A stretch of DNA of 64,000 nucleotides, taken from the NCBI GenBank assembly GCA_903813345.2, contig CAIIXF020000011.1, positions 26,590,166 to 26,654,165 on the forward strand, written 5' to 3'. The translations under genes and the position numbers were made by a program. The stretch comes from Owenia fusiformis. Taxonomy: Eukaryota; Annelida; Polychaeta; Sabellida; Oweniidae. Numbering within the stretch: position 1 is the first letter of the stretch; each line of letters opens with the position of its first letter. Below, one piece after another: positions 32,901 to 45,647 of this stretch. A model generated the notes under the pieces. It did not search any database. It was not told where the DNA came from and worked only from the letters and a program-made list of their open reading frames with translations.

Positions 32901-35900
32901 AAAAATCATGCGAAAAATTCTCAGAATGGTGCAAAACTGCAAGGTTTTGAAATAATTTCTGGCCAGGGGGGGGGAGCTTCCGCTCCCCCAGCTCCCCCTC
33001 TGGCTACGGGCCTGAGACGGGTGTCATTTTTTGTGTCACCCTGTACTAACCATTTAATGTAAAAAAGATGTGAACATTTTGCCTCAAGTTGATTTGACAC
33101 TTTTCCTTTAGCCTTTATTCAAATTTGCAATACAGCTCAAACGATTGCAATGCAGTAACAGGGATAGACTACCCTTTGCATTTGTTCAACTTTGCTTCTC
33201 AAAAGAGAGCTTCATCTTGGTAGTTTATAACTAGACTCTGTGCGCAGGGTATGCACTTTACTTTATAAGATTAGATGTTCATGTTTGTCCTTAATGCAGT
33301 ATATTAAAGGGACCAATGTTTGCCTCACTGCATTGCAGTAATATTACTCATGTTTCAACATTCAATTCATACATTCATTGTAGCTTCAAAGTAAGAAAAG
33401 ACCTCCCCCAAGTGCTCATAGATGGTATTTACTCACTTATGGCACTTTGCAAATGAACTCCTTGTGGCGTGGAAAAAATGACAGGCTAAAATATTTGTGA
33501 AAATAGTTTAGAATAAGAATAACAGTAACTAGCCCTTTAATGCTTTGTGGTATTTTGAAAATTATACCAAATCATTCAAATGTACTCATGTTGTGGATAT
33601 AATCCATTTGGTACTATTGTTTAACAGTGTACCTCAAATAACCCTTCTACAATTTTAACAAAGAGAAGCTTGACATGGCTAGATGGCATGCTATCTTATA
33701 GAATGTTATGCATCTATACTTGCCCTGGATGTAGATAATTGAAATATTGGATTCCTGTTGTTCCTGTACACGAAATATATTCTAGTCACACTAATGTCAG
33801 GACATACCTTTTTTTAATGATTTCTTACTACTACTCAAAATTCCTTTATTATACCCATACATGATGTACAGTTAAGTCAAAGTACCATATTCCTGCTTGA
33901 TTTCTCTATATTCCATTATTATAGTCACAATTTATTTCAGGGTTTAATTCCAGCTGATGAGATGGAAATAGTAAACAGAAATCAGCTGGTTTTGTTCAGT
34001 GCAGTTGGCCTTTATTGATTAAATATTATTGCTCTTTGCCCTTAAATAAAATCACATACGTTTCCTTGTTTATGATATGAAGGGGAGGAAAAGTGGAACA
34101 ATTTCAATGAGAGGAAATGCTTAAAAACTTCAGATCTCGTTGTTTGAATTTATCAATTTTACAATATTATTACATGTAGAATTTTTTTTATTGTATTTAA
34201 TAACTTGAAGATAAATAAAATTTTATTTCTGTTGGATTGATCCTCATTGTAATTTGCCTTTATTTGTGGGAATGCTCATGGAATGCATTCAGAGTTTGTG
34301 CCAGAGTTTACCAATTAAAGGGCACTTAAAGGATGAATGTAAGGAATCAATGCTAAGAATTTTACATTGCAGAAAACCCTCTGTAAGTAGAATGCCTATG
34401 TCACCTTACCTCGGAATGTTGTTCCACTCAGGAGGTGTTCCAGTTATGGAGCTTTTTAACCATTTATTTCATACATACGTACAATAATTCACATATAAAG
34501 ATAAATGTTAAAAACAGTATTGTCAAACTTACTGAGGTTTATTTAACGTTAAGTCAATCCAGGTCAGGGGATTCTCACTTTTAAGAGGTGTTTCATTTTA
34601 TAGGCTCTACTGCATTTTTTCTCGTAACATTCCTTACCATTCTCATCATGCCTATTTCCTATTTTAGATCAAGTTTGGACTTTATTTGGAGCAAATTTTT
34701 TAATTTATACCAATTTCATGTTTTACCATATAAATAGCAAATCTTTATATTAAATTTGGGATGAACAACATTTTTATTGAAAATATTGCTCAAATATTGC
34801 TTATTGCTTATTAGACTATTCGCTTGAAAGGCCATTTTGTTATAAACTTCCCAATGAAGGTGAAATAGTTTTTCACCTCCCCGAACCCCATTGCACTTTC
34901 AATCTATTCAGAATGAACCATAAATCATGTCATTTTAATATTAGAGATATATTAATTAATTAATGATTTCATATGTTGCGCAAATAAATCATGCATTGAT
35001 CACCACATATTGCTATGGTTACTGAGGATGCAAGCTTTGGGTTTGATCGGAGTATCATTTGTAGATGGAATTGATAGCGAGACAGGAGATTGATAGCTGC
35101 TATGTTTAAAAGAAATATACCAAATCTATTCAGGCACACACACACTGGGGTTTATATGAAGCTTATTAATTTGTCTTTGCCTAACATAAAGGAAATTGGT
35201 TCTGGTAATTGAATAACCCCTGCTAATAATACGTCATCAGTTGAATTCTTTGTTGTGTAATATAGAAAGGAGAAGATTGAAATTAAAAGAAAGTTAAGTT
35301 TGTAGCCATTTAATGAAAGTGCCAGGAAGATAAACTACATAATAAAAAGAAATAAATAAAAAAGTATGTTCCAACATGAAGGTATTTTAAGTATTGGCTA
35401 GTTTATGTTATAGAACCCTGTATTGTATCTGCTCTTCCCTTCCTTAATTTCCCAAATTCCTGCAATAATAGTGCAATAAATTGGAAGAAGTTAAGTCACG
35501 CAATGATTCCTGGATATTAGTTCTCTCCCTGGAGTCGCAAAAAGAGCTGTTAAAGTGATAGATCAAACTGAAATGGGTTGTCTCTTTGGGTTTATGTGAT
35601 TTCTCATTTCCTTGTGTTCGATCATAGATTTGGTATATTTTATTCTGTGTTTCAGCCAATTATGTAAGGATTTTTAAGTCGTGAGTGAGAAGCTAAAGGC
35701 GCTAAAGTGGCCAAGAACATTTTAGATTCTAGAATATTGAAACACTATTTTAGAATGTACAACCTGCACTGAATTCGAATTATTGAGAATTCTAATTCTT
35801 ATTTGCAGATCCTTTAAACATATGATATATATGATTCGTGATTCGATCCATATTATTTTGAATTGCAGATCCTTTGAGAAGGTTGTGATCTACTGTAAGG

Positions 35901-38900
35901 GATTTGCTGATTTGATCCCGATCTCATTTGTGCTTGGATTCTATGTGTCCATTGTCGTAACAAGATGGTGGAACCAGTACATGAACATCCCTTGGCCTGA
36001 CAGGTAGCCACAATTATTTTTAAGAATTGGAATAAATTAATTGGTCAATTGGTCTAGTTGAAAGCCCATGGTTAAATCTAGTGCACTCTTGACAAATCAT
36101 GATCATTTCCTTATATGGTATGCTTTTCTTCAGAACACTATATAAGTAATGGATGATTTTCAAATAAAAACCAATGTTTCCCAAACATATTTATTTTAGG
36201 CTCATGATCAACATTGGTACAATGGTGCATGGGTGTGATGAAACAGGTCGTATAATACGGCGCACCCTTGTCCGATATCTCCACATGTCACTGGTGATGA
36301 TCATGCAGAGTGTCAGCACCACTGTCAAGAAACGCTTCCCAACTGTGGACCATCTCGTCGCTGCTGGTAGGTTTCGGAACAGTTTGAGAGGGGGGAGGTT
36401 AATATGTTCAGTTCCCAATATGTTTTTTATTGTGTAAATGGGGCTATATACCAGGGGTCCATTTCAGGTACGTTTTTTTTTATAATTTAAATTCAAGTCA
36501 TCCTACTATAAAAATGATAATCAAGAATTTGTGAGAATCTCAAGTTATGGCAATGCCAGAAGTTGAACCCTGGGATATAAAACTGAACAAACATTTTTCA
36601 GATTTTACATTTTGTTGATTTTATGAGGTTTGTCAAGAGATTTTATCTTAACCCAGAGTGTTCCTTTTATCCATTAAGTTCTGTTTTGACAAGATGGCAA
36701 TTTTTCATCCTCAACATAGTCTTTCATTTCATATAATCACCAACATCAAAAACACCTGATTATTGTTGCATATTAATTGCACTTGTAATCCACTTATAGG
36801 TTAAGATGGATCTTTAACCTCAAAACATTTTTATTATTAATTCCCTGTTTCTATTCCAGCTTATCATTTTCTTTTCTTTCAGATGAAGTCTTTCTTCATA
36901 ACATTTATAATGTACATAGTGTCTTCTTAATTATGTGCATGGCTTTGTTATATGTTTACCATATAACAATGGCTGAAATCAGCAGTCAATAGTGTGATTT
37001 TAGCTGTATTAATGGTATACTTTCCCATGAGGTACACTCATGTTCTACTCAATACAAGTACCATATTTATACTCAGTTACCTCATTTAGAATTGTCACAC
37101 TCAAGTACAGCCTAGCAAATGTTAAAGCATATAGTCTGGATGTCAAATACAAAGTTATTCTGAGTCCTTCTACTCTCCATCAGTGACTTTCACTAATGTC
37201 AATTAATTGTCAAATTGTCGTGTTACCCCTTTTCAAACTGTCAAAGGCAGACCAACAGCCACTTAAATGTGGCATAAATTAGCCCCACTAAGTGCAAACA
37301 AGAAAATTAAAATAGATATGTCACAAACTCCCCTCATGTCCAGGACCATGTGATGGCACACTCTCCAAGCAGCTGCCATATGCAATATTTGCCACTGGGT
37401 TGTACTTTCACAAACACTTGTACTAAATGAACCTTTCAATGATTGCAGACAAACTTACAGTTATGCATAATGATGCATATTTGGCAGAGAAGCGGTAACC
37501 ATGGCAACCATGCAAGAAGAATCTGGAAGAATCTATTGCTGATATTACTTCATCAAAGAAAAAGCCAATGTTGTTTCATGCAGAATTAATGCTGATGTTA
37601 TTTTTGCCCAGTTCACCACTACCAGTGCCCCCTATAGGTGCCCCATTGAACTACCATGAGTCTACAAAGGTACAGTATTTCAAACATGGTGAAACATGCA
37701 AGAAGTCTATTTTTTAAGTAATTCTTCCAAAATGGGCGGGCAGTGAACCAAGGTAGGTACATTTATTATTTAAATGTTGTCATAGCAACATAACATCCTA
37801 GCGACATGTTGCTATGGAAATAAAGATTGTATTCAATTCTCTTGATCCTTGTTTCTCTTATAGGTGTCATGACAAAAGAAGAGAAAAAGATCATGGATGA
37901 GCTGCCAACATCACATAATAAGTACTGGTTGCCGTTGATGTGGTTTTCATGTCTCGTGACGCAGGCGAGGCAGGAGAAACGTATCAAAGATGATATCTCA
38001 TACAACAGCTTGCTTCAGGTATGTAAACCTTAGATGTGTTGGTTTAGGAATCTCATTATATCAAATCACAAACATGTACTCGTATCCGCAAAGGGGTTGC
38101 TTAATGCACAAATTGGTACACCGCTTATAATACACTATTTTAAAGCTGTTGACTTTGGGATTTCCGAAATAAGTTTTCAAAAAATGATCCCCTGGTTTTT
38201 CAAAGTCAGCTCGTTTCCATGGCAACCATTTTGATTTAATTTAACACTGACTTTGTGGGTTACCACCTTCAAAAAAAGTTTGGGACTGTTGCCTAGGTGA
38301 CATTGGCAACTAACATTTAAACCTTGGACTAAGTGTTTTTAGTCATGTCATGTTTGACATTTTCAGGGTCTCCATGACTACAGGGGCTGTTGTGGTATGT
38401 TGTACAGCTATGACTGGATCAGTGTACCGATTGTATACACACAAGTAAGGCTTTACATATTCATGTCTATTTTTACTGGTCCTCACCTGATTATTTCCTC
38501 GTGACTGACTAATTTTTTATCACTAAATGGATATTACCTAGTTAACATATGGTTATCTTGAAGATGATGAAAACAAAAATGTCCTCCAACGGAAGTTCAT
38601 CCATTTTGTTATAAAGTCTTTATAACCAAGTGGGAACCAATGATTTACTTTTAACCTTTAAGGATACAAGGGTACCAAATACCTTTCATTTCTATAAAAA
38701 TTGTATGTACATGTATCTAAATATATCAAATACATATAGATATCTGTACATGTATTTATACTTGATGTAGTGATCTGGTCCATTTTGTTCACTGCACTCT
38801 GCTTAGTAATGCCCCATTGGATGGTTTTTGTGATGTCCCCTACAAAGGATGATGACTTTGGTGTTTTCTGTAGGTCACAACACTCGCTGTGTACATATTC

Positions 38901-41543
38901 TTCCTTGCAAGTATATTTGGACGTCAGTTCCTGGACCCTGCCCAGAATATAGAGGGCTACGAAGTTGACCTTTATGTGCCAGTTTTCACAATGCTCCAGT
39001 TCTTCTTCTACATGGGGTGGCTTAAGGTAATATGTCACATAAACTTGAAGCGACATTGATTAAATAACTTTGGTAATATACTGTATTTAAAGATGCACTC
39101 ATCGACTTATACAAATTATTATGGCTTATGCAATGTTAGTTTATGATAATATGTTGAAATCTACCCTTGCATCACTTGCTGGCAGAAGATTGTGTATTAA
39201 AGTTTTCTTCTTGCTATTATTGGGCTAGGTAGAGGCTTTATGTAAAATGACAGTATTTTGGAACACAAATGAAGTATATTATTGGGATTGAAATACTAAA
39301 GATGTGAATGGAATTGAGTATAGCATTGATTTGTACTCCCACTAGGTGGCAGAGGTGTTGGTGAATCCATTTGGGGAAGATGACGATGACTTTGAAACTA
39401 ACTGGATTATAGACAGAAATCTACAGGTAAGAAACATATCGGTATCACGTGTCTATGTATATGTATATGGCTCAGTGATCATACAGTATGTCTAATATTT
39501 TCATGTCTCTCATATGTGCCAATATCTATTATCTGTCCATATCTCCGGTGTGTCCATGTATCTCATGTGTCCATGTCTCTCATTTGTCCATGTATCATGT
39601 CACATTTGTCCACTTTTCAAATGTATCCATATCTCCCATGTGTCCATATCACTCCCATGTATCCATATCTCTCATGTCATCGTACACTATGGCCAAGAGC
39701 TCATATTGTATCTTATGTGTCCATAATCTATTTATCTCGTGTGTTCATATCCCTCATATGTTCATGATACATAATGTCATCTGTCCATTTCTTTCAGGTG
39801 TCCCTGTTTGCAGTAGATGAAATGTACATGAACTTCCCAAAGCTTCAGAGAGATCCATTCTTTGAAGAGGATCACTTTCAGGAACCTGACTTGCCATACA
39901 CCAAAGCCAGCATTAAGACTAAGATGAATGACTTTATGGGTTCAACTGCCCATGTCAGGTATTATCAGACAAGGCCTTATAGTGTTTTAATTTGTAAATT
40001 AAAGGATTTAAGCACTGGACTCAATGCATTGTGGGCTGAATCATTCCTCTTGAATGTGTTGTTTTCAAATCTTTACATGACCGTGCAGCGGGAATGCAAA
40101 GTTTAGGAAACATGCCTGAGTGGAATGAATTAAGTATTTGAAAGAATTTAAGCCCTGGACTCAGTGTAATGTGGAGTGACCAAAACTTGAGGGTGTTGCT
40201 TTCCATAATGTGCATGAGATGCGCAGCGTAGAGCGTTAAGGAATGATCATTCCACGATGCATTGAGCGTTGAACGTAAATTATTTTCGAAATCAGTCAAA
40301 AAACAAATTTTTGCAAGAGTCATGTGTTGGACTTATAGTCTTTTCACACATTGCAAAATATTTAAACGTACTGCCATGTCACTTAAAAGATACAAAATCA
40401 CTAAAGAAACATGTTTTAAATGAAACTTTTTGCAAGGCCAAGGGTCAAGTTGGCAAAGCGTCAATTTCAATCTGTAGAGTAAAGTTGCCATCTTGAAAGG
40501 AATGACCTTGGATATGGCAATTGCACTGCATTTATATGAAATATTGTATTTGGATTTGCTGGAATTGAACACACCTTGCCTAGATATGCGTGAAATAACC
40601 GTTCTGAACAAATATCTGAAATTAAAAGATCCCTCAGGTTTTGATTTATTTTAAAGTTGTTCTATTTGTGGACTTAACTATCGAATATATCATTAAATGT
40701 GCATGAATGATTGAGCATTAGTTGTATATTTCTATTTTCAGTTTATCGGAAGATGACACTAGATTTGCACCCATGGAAGGAATCCCAGAAGGCTCTGGTG
40801 GAATAGGTGGCGTTTTAAATCTCCCGTCACAGACCATGAATCATTGTATGCCATCGAGACTTCCAAATAATATACTTAATCTAGAAGGTGACAATTTCAG
40901 CTATCTAGAATCTAAACAAAACTCACGATTGGACATCCAAAATATAGAGACTCCTCGACCAAATGTTTCAGCATTGAAAAGACTAAGGCTTGGAACCAAT
41001 GAGTTTGTCAGCAACCACGTCACACCAGCTGGAAGTTTCACATCTATATTGCGTAGCCCGAAATCTTTACATTCGGCAAGGCTCTGTATTGATGATGAAA
41101 AAGAGCCAGTACATCCAAACACTTACCGCTTTCATACTCCAGAGAGCAGCTCTGTTTTAAGTCCAAGTGGGTCTAGTGCCATACAAACACCCAATGGAAG
41201 TGTAGCTCAAACACCGAACGGGAATCTCATGCAGATTAAAGATCTATTGGCTGACACTATTGGTCGCTTCACAGTCTGCCCGACTCCAGATGGCGATACA
41301 AACGCCCTGGCTGGACCAGGTTTACCTCAAACTCAAAATGAAATTGCTGACAATCTTGAAGCTGAGGTTTGTCTCATGGGTGAGGGTAGCGGAGCCTCAG
41401 TATCAACTCCTCTCAATGCTGTAGACCAATCAGAAGGCAAGGATTGCGGAAATAACGAAGATATGAATAATTGTACCGTGAACAGCATGGTTCCATTGTT
41501 GGATAATATTGAGGCTGGTTCAAACGGTGCAGAGATGGTATAA
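29907..41543 (+). CDS. Bestrophin family Ca2+-activated chloride channel
   Basis: Nine exons join in frame to 636 residues: 29907-30085, 35869-36003, 36200-36366, 37864-38018, 38367-38444, 38874-39026, 39346-39426, 39798-39958 and 40742-41543. The protein starts MTITYTNKV, the near-invariant bestrophin N-terminus. Residues line up with the human BEST1 numbering: pore-neck I76, F80 and F84 within IPISFVLGF, then TRWWNQY and WPDR. The Ca2+-clasp acidic run EDDDDFE falls at 300-306, followed by [11 protein letters not shown]. Bestrophins form pentameric anion channels in plasma or intracellular membranes, opened by Ca2+. The last exon adds a tail of about 265 residues that is Ser/Thr/Asn-rich, has a small repeated QTPNG motif ([16 protein letters not shown]), and is not conserved with vertebrates as far as I can see. 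Intron 1 is 5.8 kb and hosts two transposons. Which paralogue it matches cannot be told. Confidence 0.95.
31790..32326. mobile_element. Foldback DNA transposon, CACTG ends, 5-bp TSD (element B)
   Basis: A 537-bp element with long arms starting CACTGGTGATCCACTCG and complement. It is flanked by TATGT on both sides (31785-31789, 32327-32331). Between tip and ATG lies the near-perfect palindrome GGTAACCAAAACG-GTT-CGTTTTGGTAAC. The inner arms meet at 32040-32110, where ACCGTTTATGTAACTTAAG is mirrored. There is no transposase. It lies in intron 1 of the bestrophin gene. Confidence 0.88.
31846..31864 (+). other. Mini-exon in left arm of element B
   Basis: ATG TCG GAA CAT CCG GAA G (MSEHPE), then donor GTACGAT, 56 bp inside the tip and phase 1. 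The right-arm copy starts at 32270 on the minus strand and shares ATGTCGGAAC, but has lost two bases and has GC in place of GT at the donor. Confidence 0.5.
32825..33014. mobile_element. CAGGCCCGTAGCCAG-family element, 5-bp TSD (copy 2)
   Basis: Ends CTTGCCCGTAGCCAG and CTGGCTACGGGCCTG, with AGACG on both sides (32820-32824, 33015-33019). The interior has G-runs of 10-12 that may form G-quadruplexes. Confidence 0.75.
39490..39770 (+). repeat. Degenerate minisatellite (TGTCCATATCTCTCATG type)
   Basis: About fifteen diverged copies of a 16-18-bp unit close to TGTCCATATCTCTCATG fill the end of intron 7 of bestrophin, running up to the acceptor at 39797. The overlapping Cys/Ser/His-rich frames here are by-products. 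Confidence 0.7.
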
Positions 41544-44500
41544 CTTACTTTAAACAATTAAAAGAGTGGTAACAGATGACTGAAGTTCTCTAGATTTGAT
41601 CCAAGCTCTCATATATCTTACAATTCTTATGTCATTTAGACGAAGTGTGACTATCAAATATCAGGCTTCACTTATACATTATTTAGAGCTGAGATCATCA
41701 AAATTTTTACATGCCAGTCACCAATTGCCAAGACAATAGATAGGCCATATTACTTTCCACACGGGTCGGGTACTGGAGAATATATTTGCCAAGTTAAAGG
41801 CATGAGATATATATTACTACACTCATGCAAAAAACTCAAATCTGCCATGCCACTGTATCTTTTTCATTTGATCTTATTTGGAAATTATGTTTTTAATATC
41901 TTAAGTTTAGCATAAATCAGTTATGTAATGGTCAGTTTATATAAATCAGTTATGTAATGGTCAGTTAATATGTGGTGTTTATCCCATATCGTTAACTCAT
42001 CACATAATTCCATGCATAATATTTATGTATGAGTATACACTTCAAAAGGATGTATGAAATGTTATTGTCATTACAATTACATATACTGTATAGTACTGAA
42101 AATTGTTTATTGCGTAAAGTTATACTTATTAGTTATCATATATTATTTCTGAAGCACAGAAATGCATGTTATTATATTACTCAATATTACATGTATAGTA
42201 TATTAATAATTACGTTGCTATGGTTTCAGTAATGTTATTGCAATTCTATTTTGATATTTTGCCATCATTGCAAGCTCTGTTATTATATAACAAGTGTGAA
42301 TACCGGTTTACATGTATATACCAACATGGATGATATTGAATAGGGGTCCTGTCGGTTCTGTATGTAATGTATTATTAATTGACTGAATTGCATGTCAGCA
42401 AGTTTATTGCATATAGATGATATTGAACAAGACTTCAGCCAATGAATTATAGCGCGCTGCCACCAAGTATATATCTTTACAGTTTGTTATACACTTGGAT
42501 GTTAAATAAGATCTCTACTCAAAATGTATATTACTTTATTTTGCTATTGTTTTGTACAATTCTTGAGGTTGATTGTCAGAATTAAGTCTCAAGATTAAAG
42601 ATTATTATTTAAGATTATCTTTTATTGTTTTATGAGTGAGAAAGTATTCAGTTAACCTAATCTATTAAAATATTTTTAATGCATTCTGTATTTAGTATTC
42701 AAATCGAGGGACTAAGGCCTATTTGTTGAACTGGATATTCAAAGGGAAATGACTTTTTTCTCTTACTCGTAAAATCCCAAAACAAAATGAAAGAAATCTT
42801 GAAAGAATGCAAGAAAAAGGCTTTTTATTGATCGGGTAAGCTCTAATTTTAAGTAGGTATTTCATTTCTTAGGGCAGACCGTACTTAAAAATATAATTTA
42901 TTTCTTAAATGCATGTTATCTTAGTAAATATAGAAATATAAAACATAGAAATACATTACCACTAAGAATTAAAAATATTGTGTATGTTTATTAAATGTGA
43001 AGCTATCAAGATTCAGGGGACACGTGGAATTCCTACTGAAGAAGTGAATTATTTTTTCAAAACTTTAAATTCTAGATACTGCTTGTAATACCTTTATACA
43101 CACATAAATGCAAAAAGTAGTTTTTTACAATTTATTCCATTTAGAATACTGTTTGTATTACACAGAACTGTACTTTACAAATAATGCATGGACTAAAGAC
43201 GAGTTTGTAGTCCTCTCTGCCTCTCACATCAACAAATACTTTAATACACTAAACACATTGTATCACCATACACTATTGTATGTATCCTTTATATACTTTG
43301 ATTCATGTATTTAACAGTCACATATATGACAACACACATGCAGATAATCACAATCTAATTCTAAATAAGTGAACATTTCACACACTGTTCACGAAAATAA
43401 ATCTCTATAATAAAATAACAATTATATCTATGATAAATATCCAATATAAATACATTTTCTTTGTTCATTACATCCTTTATCTTGCAAGGAATCTAGAGCC
43501 AGATATATCAGATACCCATGTACTGAGACACAAAATAGAATACAGTGAGTATACTGACTGAGTGCATGTTCTAAGAACACTGACTGAGTACACTGTATGA
43601 GTGCAGTGGCTATGTACGCTATGTACACCAGCTGAGTACATCAACCAAATGAGAACACTTTCTGAGTACAATGGATAAGTTTAAGTCTGAGCACAAAGAC
43701 TGAGTATACTGAGTAAACTAAGGTCTCTGATGAACAAAGCTTTAAGAAAAAATGAGATTCATATGCAAACATCAGCTGTTAAATAGATATTTATGTCATA
43801 AACATATTTCTCTTTAAATAAAAAATTTGAATCCAAATAATAAATTTGAAAAATCTTCATCCTAGGTTTCTGTTCTACATGTAGATCTACACCTACATAG
43901 TTCATGTGTTCATTGCTATAATCAACGACATATACAAAGAAGGTTTACTATTTCAGGGTCAACTATTAACTGCCACATGTACAAATAAACCTCAAGGTCA
44001 ATATGCATGTATTTATATCTAATGAAGATTTATATTATTTGACAGTCACCAGTTGACGAAATGAAATCTGTGTGCTCTCTAACACAGTCTGAAAATGTTA
44101 CGATATCTTAAAATTTTTAGATGGGACACTTACAAATCCCTGTTAAACTGAAGTTTTCTTTAATACTAAACTAATTACGCAAGCAGGCTAACACATCAAA
44201 ATATAAAATATTTGAGCTCTAAATGAATTGATCTGTCATATTAGCAATTAGATAGTAATAGAGCTCTAAATGCATGAAATGAAAATATTTACCTTTTAAG
44301 CAGTTTTAACGAGAGGTTTAGCTTGCTGGATAAATTCTACTAGAGCAGCTGTAAGCTTGAAGAGAAAGTGCACAAACATTAGTGCTGAACTCTTCAGAAT
44401 GGACGGAATACAAGTAATAAACATTTACTGAGACAAAAAGTACGCACAAATGGACAAACAGAAATTCACAATATTTATACAGCATACTTTGAACTTTAAA

Positions 44501-45265
44501 ATTGAAAAATGCAAAATATATTTTTGTAAATTTTCCATTCACAAAATTAAGTGTCTGTGGAAAATAGCTCTTTATGTTGGCATACAATAAAATAGTTGTA
44601 AGTATATTCAGTGAAAATACATTGCAAAATGTTATTTTGACTTTGCCTTGTTTGTCACACTTTTGTCATCCTCATAAATGGTGGACAGAATTCCTTTAAA
44701 AATTTGTGTTTGATAGCAGCTAAAGTACATTGAATATTGATGACAAATACCCCCATCAATCAAACCCCTTCAAACAATCTTGAGTACAGCTCTCCTTAGC
44801 GGCATCTAACTGTTGAACATAGATTGGTCTACATTGTCCCATTATTACAATTCTAAAGTTTTCACTCTACATGTACATACTGCACTTAGACTTTAACTCA
44901 TTGATTTTTCTAGTGAACACACAACACCACTTTAAGCAAGACAAGTTGGCAAATGTTTGAATAAACACATAGTCCAGAAATCATTATTGTTGACCTTATT
45001 AAAATGGGAGTGACAAACAAAGTTTAACGAACAAGTCAACAAAATTAAACAATTCTTGACTGAACATACACACTTACTGCATTCTCAAAATTGTTCTGAG
45101 CTACTTTTACTAATTAAGGATGCAATTTACATCACTTGATGCTAAAGAATCTGGTCCCAATTGATATAAAACTAAATAAGCCATCCTCACCCATGAAGTT
45201 ATATTGACTTCATAAAATCTCAGTGGCATCACAAAAATATTGTCTACTACATAATATAGATACTT
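41544..45265. other. Bestrophin 3' flank and intergenic
   Basis: AT-rich, with no supported exon. A 30-bp tandem doublet (AATCAGTTATGTAATGGTCA) lies at 41917-41967. A degenerate CTGAGTACA-rich stretch runs from 43540 to 43720. ATTAAAG and AATAAA-like words are frequent, so the bestrophin poly(A) site cannot be chosen. Confidence 0.4.
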
Positions 45266-45530
45266 TTCATGAATAATCATCATTTTATAAAATAATCATC
45301 ATTTTCTACAATAGTAATCATAATCTTATACAATAATCATCATTTTATAAAATGATCATGATTTTCTACAATATTCATCATACTCTCATAAAATTATCAT
45401 CATTTTCTACAATATTCATCATAATCTTATAAAATTATCATCGTTTTATAAAATAATCATCATTTTCTACAATATTCATCATAATCTTATAAATTCATCA
45501 TCATTTTATAAAATGATTTTCAGTTCGTAG
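45266..45530 (+). repeat. AT-rich tandem repeat (ATAATCATCATTTT unit)
   Basis: Alternating words ATAATCATCATTTTATAAA and TTTTCTACAATATTCATCAT repeat about five times with a period near 50 bp. The repeat lies just downstream of the end of the minus-strand OSCP1 gene. Confidence 0.7.
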
Positions 45531-45647
45531 AATAATTAACTGGTGGGATGTGAACTTTTGTAACAAATGTTTTTTCGATGATACCACCAATCCAAATCAC
45601 TTGTTCTTTATAAGGCAATCGACTAGTCTACAGGGGGAGGGTTGTTC

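Noticed and set aside
34254-34487. 77-codon frame in bestrophin intron 1
   Set aside because: No recognisable domain, no flanking splice sites that fit the gene, and not needed for a complete bestrophin.
38658-39056. 132-codon minus-strand frame
   Set aside because: It is antisense to bestrophin exon 38874-39026, which has clear family sequence and splice sites.
39488-39820. Cys/Ser/His-rich frames of 70-110 codons
   Set aside because: Three overlapping frames all come from the degenerate TGTCCATATCTC minisatellite. Only the bestrophin exon from 39798 is real.
43428-43671. Two overlapping Ser/Tyr/Cys-rich minus-strand frames
   Set aside because: They follow the degenerate CTGAGTACA repeat; two frames of the same repeat give similar peptides, which argues against coding.
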